This document shows, piece by piece, positions 60,646 through 64,000 of a DNA stretch of 64,000 nt. The number at the start of each line of letters is the position of its first letter. Positions within the stretch are counted from its first letter, which is position 1. The notes under the pieces are model-generated. The model ran no database searches and was not told the DNA's origin. It worked only from the letters and a program-made list of their open reading frames with translations. The stretch is from Novispirillum itersonii subsp. itersonii ATCC 12639 (lineage in GTDB: Bacteria > Pseudomonadota > Alphaproteobacteria > Rhodospirillales > Rhodospirillaceae): NCBI RefSeq assembly GCF_000381985.1, contig NZ_KB907338.1, forward strand, positions 465,392 through 529,391. Direction: 5' to 3'. The position numbers were made by a program, and so were the translations under genes.

Positions 60646-62310
60646 ATGGACGTCAAGGCCCCCTATCTGCGGCGGCTGTCGGCGCTGACGGCGGAGCGTA
60701 CGCCCTATCTGGCCCCGTGGCAGGCGGTGCGTGATTTTGTGCTGCCGTGGCATGGCCGTTTTCCCGGTGAGGCCGGGGGCAAGGCCCGCACCATCACCAC
60801 CGACCGCATTCTGGATAACACCGCCACGCTGGCGCACCGGGTGCTGGCCAGCGGGCTGATGGCCGGGGTGACGTCTCCGGCGCGGCCCTGGTTCCGCCTT
60901 GGGGTGCCTGATCCCCGGCTGACCGACAATGCCGCCGTCAAGCTGTGGCTGAATGATGCCGAACGCATGCTGCGGGCGGTGTTTGCCCGGTCCAACCTGT
61001 ATAACGCGCTGGCGGCGCTGTATGAAGAGATGGCGGCCTTCGGCCCGGCGGTGATGGTGGTGCATGAAGACCCCGACCCCGAGGGCACGGTCGTCACCGC
61101 CCAGACCCTGACCATCGGCGAATACTGTCTGGCGCAGGATGCGGCGGGGCGGGTCAACACCCTGTACCGCGACTGCGAAATGACGGTGGCGCAGGTGGTG
61201 GAAGAGTTTGGGGCCGCTGCGGTCAGCGCCGCCGTGCGCCGCCAGCACGAGGCCGGGCGGCTGGAAGCCCCGGTGCGGGTGGTGCAGGTGATCGAGCCTG
61301 ACCCCGCCTTTGGCCGTGATCCGGCGGCCCGGCGCTTCCGCGAGGTGTGGTTTGAAACGGCGGGGGAGCGTGACCGCCTGCTGCGGCAGGGGGGGTACGA
61401 GACGTTTCCCGCCCTGTGCCCGCGCTGGGGGGTGGCCGGGACCGGCGATGTCTACGGCTGGTCGCCGCTGCTGTCGGCGCTGGGCGACGTGCGCCAGCTT
61501 CAGGCGATGGAGCGGGCCTATGCGCAGGCGGTGGCGAAGATGGTCAATCCGCCGCTGGTGGCGCCGTCGTCGCTGCGCGGTATTCCCGTCAATGCCCTGC
61601 CGGGAGGGGTCAACTTTGTTGACAGCCTTCAGGGCGGGGCCGCCGGGGTGCGGTCGCTGTACGACGTGCAGCCGCGCACGGTGGAATTGCAGCAGTCGAT
61701 GGAGTTTGTGCGCCAGCGCATCCGCCGGGCCTGTTACGAAGATGTGTGGCTGATGGTCTCTGACCTTGACCGCGCCACCGTCACCGCCACCGAGATTGAC
61801 GCCCGGCGGCAGGAAAAGCTGCTGATGCTCGGCCCGGTGCTGGAACGGCTGCATCATGACCTGCTCGACCCGCTGGTGGAACGGGTGTTCCGCATTATGG
61901 TGCGGCAGTCGCTGCCGGACTGGCAGCGCGGGTCTGACAGTGCGCTTCTGCCACTGCCCCCGCCGGAGCTGCGCGGCCTGCCGCTGCGGGTGGACTACAT
62001 CTCGGTGCTTGCCGATGCCCAGAAGGCGGTGGCGGTGGGCGGTATTGAACGGGTGGCGGCCTTTGTCGGCACGCTGGCCGGGGCATACCCGCAGGTGCGC
62101 GATAAGTTTGACGCCGATCAGGCGGTTGATGAGTTCGCCGATGCGGTGGGGGCCCCGGTGCGGCTGGTCCGCCCTGATGCGGCGGTGGCGGGCCTGCGGG
62201 CGGAGCGGTCAGAACAGGATCTGGCCCGCCAGCAGCTGGAAACACTGGGGCAGGTCGCGGCCATCGCCCGCACCGGGGCCGACGCGGCAAAAGCGGCGGG
62301 GCTGGTGTAA
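60646..62310 (+). CDS. Phage head-tail connector (portal) protein, Bbp20-like
   Basis: A 554-residue protein. RTITTDRILDNTATLAHRVLASGLMAGVTSPARPWF, here interrupted by normal variation, is the standard opening of podovirus-type connectors. The central VVQVIEPDP and YGWSPLLSALGDVRQLQAMER segments and the late ATVTATEIDARRQEKLLMLG also fit. These proteins form the dodecameric ring at the capsid vertex. The gene is intact and host-like in base composition. The hairpin repeat array follows directly after its stop. Confidence 0.92.
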   Translation: MDVKAPYLRRLSALTAERTPYLAPWQAVRDFVLPWHGRFPGEAGGKARTITTDRILDNTATLAHRVLASGLMAGVTSPARPWFRLGVPDPRLTDNAAVKLWLNDAERMLRAVFARSNLYNALAALYEEMAAFGPAVMVVHEDPDPEGTVVTAQTLTIGEYCLAQDAAGRVNTLYRDCEMTVAQVVEEFGAAAVSAAVRRQHEAGRLEAPVRVVQVIEPDPAFGRDPAARRFREVWFETAGERDRLLRQGGYETFPALCPRWGVAGTGDVYGWSPLLSALGDVRQLQAMERAYAQAVAKMVNPPLVAPSSLRGIPVNALPGGVNFVDSLQGGAAGVRSLYDVQPRTVELQQSMEFVRQRIRRACYEDVWLMVSDLDRATVTATEIDARRQEKLLMLGPVLERLHHDLLDPLVERVFRIMVRQSLPDWQRGSDSALLPLPPPELRGLPLRVDYISVLADAQKAVAVGGIERVAAFVGTLAGAYPQVRDKFDADQAVDEFADAVGAPVRLVRPDAAVAGLRAERSEQDLARQQLETLGQVAAIARTGADAAKAAGLV

Positions 62311-62321
62311 CACCGGGATAA

Positions 62322-62905
62322 CGGAGATACGGCAAAGCCGTACCGACTGGGCCATTGAGGCCCCGCGCGACCATTCGCGCGTAAGCCAAGCGGGCGGAGG
62401 CCCGCGCCCGGCGTGTGAGGGACCAAAAAGACGGAGGTACGGCAGAGCCGTACCGACTGGCCCATTGAGGGCCCGTGCCCACGTGGGCACGTAAGCCAAG
62501 CGGGCGGACGCCCGCGCCCGGCGCTTGAGGGACAAACATAATAAGGAGCGCAGCGACTGACGCGCCCGGCGTGTGAGGGGCCGAACAAACGGAGGTACGG
62601 CAGAGCCGTACCGACTGGCCCATTGAGGGCCCGTGCCCACGTGGGCACGTAAGCCAAGCGGGCGGAGGCCCGCGCCCGGCGTGTGAGGGACAAACATAAT
62701 AAGGAGCGCAGCGACTGACGCGCCCGGCGTGTGAGGGACCAAAAAGACGGAGGTACGGCAGAGCCGTACCGACTGGCCCATTGAGGGCCCGTGCCCACGT
62801 GGGCACGTAAGCCAAGCGGGCGGACGCCCGCGCCCGGCGCTTGAGGGACAAACATAATAAGGAGCGCAGCGACTGACGCGCCCGCCGCCTGAGGGGCCGA
62901 ACAAA
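62322..62905. repeat. Hairpin-string repeat array: four A units and three B units
   Basis: A units begin near 62322, 62432, 62590 and 62748. Each has GGTACGG/CCGTACC, GGCCC-attga-GGGCC, a third hairpin, GCGGGC-gg-GCCCGC and a TGAGGGA tail. The third hairpin is GCGCGA/TCGCGC in copy 1 but GTGCCCAC/GTGGGCAC in copies 2-4, so both arms changed together. B units (CATAATAAGGAGCGCAGCGA start) follow A2, A3 and A4. The array separates two co-directional phage genes and belongs with 13449-13664 and 63945-64000. Confidence 0.9.
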
Positions 62906-62937
62906 CAAGGGACAAACACAAAAGGAAAATAACCAAA

Positions 62938-63231
62938 ATGGATAATTCGAAAGAGTTTGTAACGGATGAGGATGAATTGCGGCGGCGGGATCTGGAAGAC
63001 CTGCGCGCCGTGCTGGCCCTGCCGGAAGGGCGGCGGGTGCTGCGCCGTGTGCTGCGCACCGCCGGGCCGCTGACGCTGGGGGTCGGTGACACCGCCGATG
63101 CCACCAGCTTCCGGCAGGGCGGGCGCTGGCTGGGGCTGTGGCTGCTGGCCGAAGCGCTGGCCGCCGATGCCGCCACCGCCGCCGTTCTGTTGACTGACTA
63201 CGCCACCGAACAGGGAGCCATCCATGCCTGA
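62938..63231 (+). CDS. Phage Bbp19-like protein
   Basis: A 97-residue protein starting MDNSKEFV. DLRAVLALPEGRRVLRRVLRTAG and TSFRQGGRWLGLWLLAEALAAD match the Bbp19 family pattern (DL-x-x-vl-x-x-peGrRvl, then fn-x-G-x-r-x-x-Gl-x-Ll). It is a phage structural or assembly protein of unknown detail. The N-terminal 20 residues and leader are AT-rich and follow the repeat array. It overlaps the next gene by eight bases. Confidence 0.82.
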   Translation: MDNSKEFVTDEDELRRRDLEDLRAVLALPEGRRVLRRVLRTAGPLTLGVGDTADATSFRQGGRWLGLWLLAEALAADAATAAVLLTDYATEQGAIHA

Positions 63232-63916
63232 GGATCTGACCCATGCTGTCACCGCCGCCAGCCCCGCCGCCGCCGCCACACCGGCCCCGGCCCCGCTTTC
63301 CCAAACCCCGGATGCCGGGCCCGGCCCCGTCTCCGCCCCGGGTGCGTCTGCCGTCGGCGGTGCTGCTGCGCCGTCTCGGCCTGCCGCCGGATCTGATTCT
63401 GCCGCGTCTGAGGCAGGCCACGGACCGGCTGCGGCATCCCCGCCTGCCGGGGCTGTGACGGCTGAGTCCTATCAGGCCTTTACCCTGCCGGACGGGATGA
63501 CGGTGGATGATGGCCTGCTGGGCCGGTTCCGCAGTGTTGCCGCCGGTCTGGGGCTGACGCAGGCGCAGGCCCAGCAATTGGTTGACCTGCGGGCGGAACA
63601 GGCCCGGCAGGAAGCTGCCGCCCACGCCGGTCAGTCGCGGCAGTGGGCGGAGGAAGCCCGCCGCGACCCGGAATTCGGCGGTGCCGGGTTCCAGACCGCG
63701 CTGGCGGTGGCGGACCGGGGCCTTGCCTCCTTCGCGACGCCGGAACTGCGGGCCCTGCTGGACCAGACCGGGCTGGGCAATCACCCGGAAATGATCCGGC
63801 TGGCCTACCGCATTGGCCGCACCCTGTCGGAGCCCGGCCCGGTACAGCCGGGGGCGACCCCGCCGGAAGCGATGAGCACGGCTGACTTTTACGCCCGGGA
63901 GGTTTTCGGGAGGTAG
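63224..63916 (+). CDS. Phage scaffold-like protein
   Basis: A 230-residue protein. The first 90 residues are low-complexity Ala/Pro/Ser. The ordered part begins SYQAFTLPDGMTVDDGLLGRF, then GLTQAQAQQLVDLRAEQAR, REARRDPEFGG-type helices and the closing STADFYAREVF. This pattern is that of the capsid assembly or scaffold proteins that follow Bbp19-type genes. The major capsid gene would be expected just past the window, but the next sequence seen is a repeat. Confidence 0.78.
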   Translation: MPEDLTHAVTAASPAAAATPAPAPLSQTPDAGPGPVSAPGASAVGGAAAPSRPAAGSDSAASEAGHGPAAASPPAGAVTAESYQAFTLPDGMTVDDGLLGRFRSVAAGLGLTQAQAQQLVDLRAEQARQEAAAHAGQSRQWAEEARRDPEFGGAGFQTALAVADRGLASFATPELRALLDQTGLGNHPEMIRLAYRIGRTLSEPGPVQPGATPPEAMSTADFYAREVFGR

Positions 63917-63944
63917 TTTTGTGTTTTTAGGGGGGGCCTTTTTA

Positions 63945-64000
63945 TGTTCGGCCCCTCAGGCGGCGGGCGGGCGCATCCGCGCCCTTGCCTCACGTGCCCA
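63945..64000. repeat. Hairpin-string repeat, inverted and cut by the window end
   Basis: The reverse complement of this stretch reads GTGAGGCAAGG...GGCGGATGC...CCGCCTGAGGGGCCGAAC, the second half of an A unit. It is therefore in the opposite orientation to 13449-13664 and 62322-62905 and continues beyond the window. Confidence 0.85.

Noticed and set aside
62310..63279. Long minus-strand frames across the array at 62322-62905
   Set aside because: Same reason as at 13449-13664; they also run antisense to three convincing phage genes.

Overview
The window looks like a piece of chromosome from a GC-rich alphaproteobacterium, most likely in or near the Rhodospirillales. The support is a CcrM-type GANTC methyltransferase, an acuR-acuI pair, a FIST-domain chemotaxis receptor, a Cache/HD-GYP sensor and uniformly GC-rich codon use. 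The genus cannot be fixed from sequence reading alone. There are no rRNA or tRNA genes, no CRISPR array and no recognisable insertion sequence.

Layout. 1-3520: the end of a VOC protein and a large membrane sensor with an HD-GYP output, broken by one extra base. 3761-7169 (minus): a compact, partly AT-rich six-gene operon encoding a small membrane protein, a WYL regulator, a zinc ribbon, a membrane-anchored small GTPase and two unknown proteins; this is a candidate undescribed conflict or stress system. 7348-20480: ordinary accessory metabolism and regulators (GntR, patatin lipoprotein, bestrophin, PH-domain protein, LysR, VOC, GhrA, YghU), with a putative ADP-ribosyltransferase toxin pair and a Cys-rich C39-like protein. 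20568-28107: two MazF/PemK proteins without visible antitoxins, a 1140-residue helical protein with a degenerate PD-(D/E)xK-like C-terminus, and acuR-acuI with its operator. 28263-33332: FIST chemoreceptor and an iron-siderophore/cobalamin-type ABC importer operon.

33535-38646 is a RavA-ViaA (MoxR AAA ATPase plus VWA) module bracketed by two paralogous pentapeptide-type proteins. These share nearly identical GC-rich N-terminal halves but carry unrelated AT-rich C-terminal halves. 38779-43579 holds a phage-like block (repressor, operator, terminase small and large subunits, replication proteins). 44297-46924 is a STAND NTPase with six 44-residue repeats, followed by a DUF4258/HTH toxin-antitoxin-like pair. 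48111-59445 is mostly housekeeping or accessory genes: GlxR-like dehydrogenase, GST, periplasmic binding protein, Gdx/SugE exporter, ccrM, yeiH/yeiE, a DapA-family enzyme, DUF2239 and a GIY-YIG protein. 60416-63916 returns to phage structure (Bbp-type connector, Bbp19-like and scaffold-like genes), so the phage gene set is split by about 17 kb of host genes.

Non-coding structure is unusually rich. A repeat family made of strings of small hairpins occurs at 13449-13664, 62322-62905 and, inverted, at 63945-64000; the stems differ between copies but keep pairing, which points to selection on structure. The ccrM upstream region has nine GANTC sites in 283 bases plus a DnaA box. Several shorter repeats and terminator-like elements recur between genes. 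Three otherwise intact genes (HD-GYP sensor, ravA, phage replication protein) each need a one-base shift, two of them at or near homopolymers, so sequencing error and phase variation both have to be considered.
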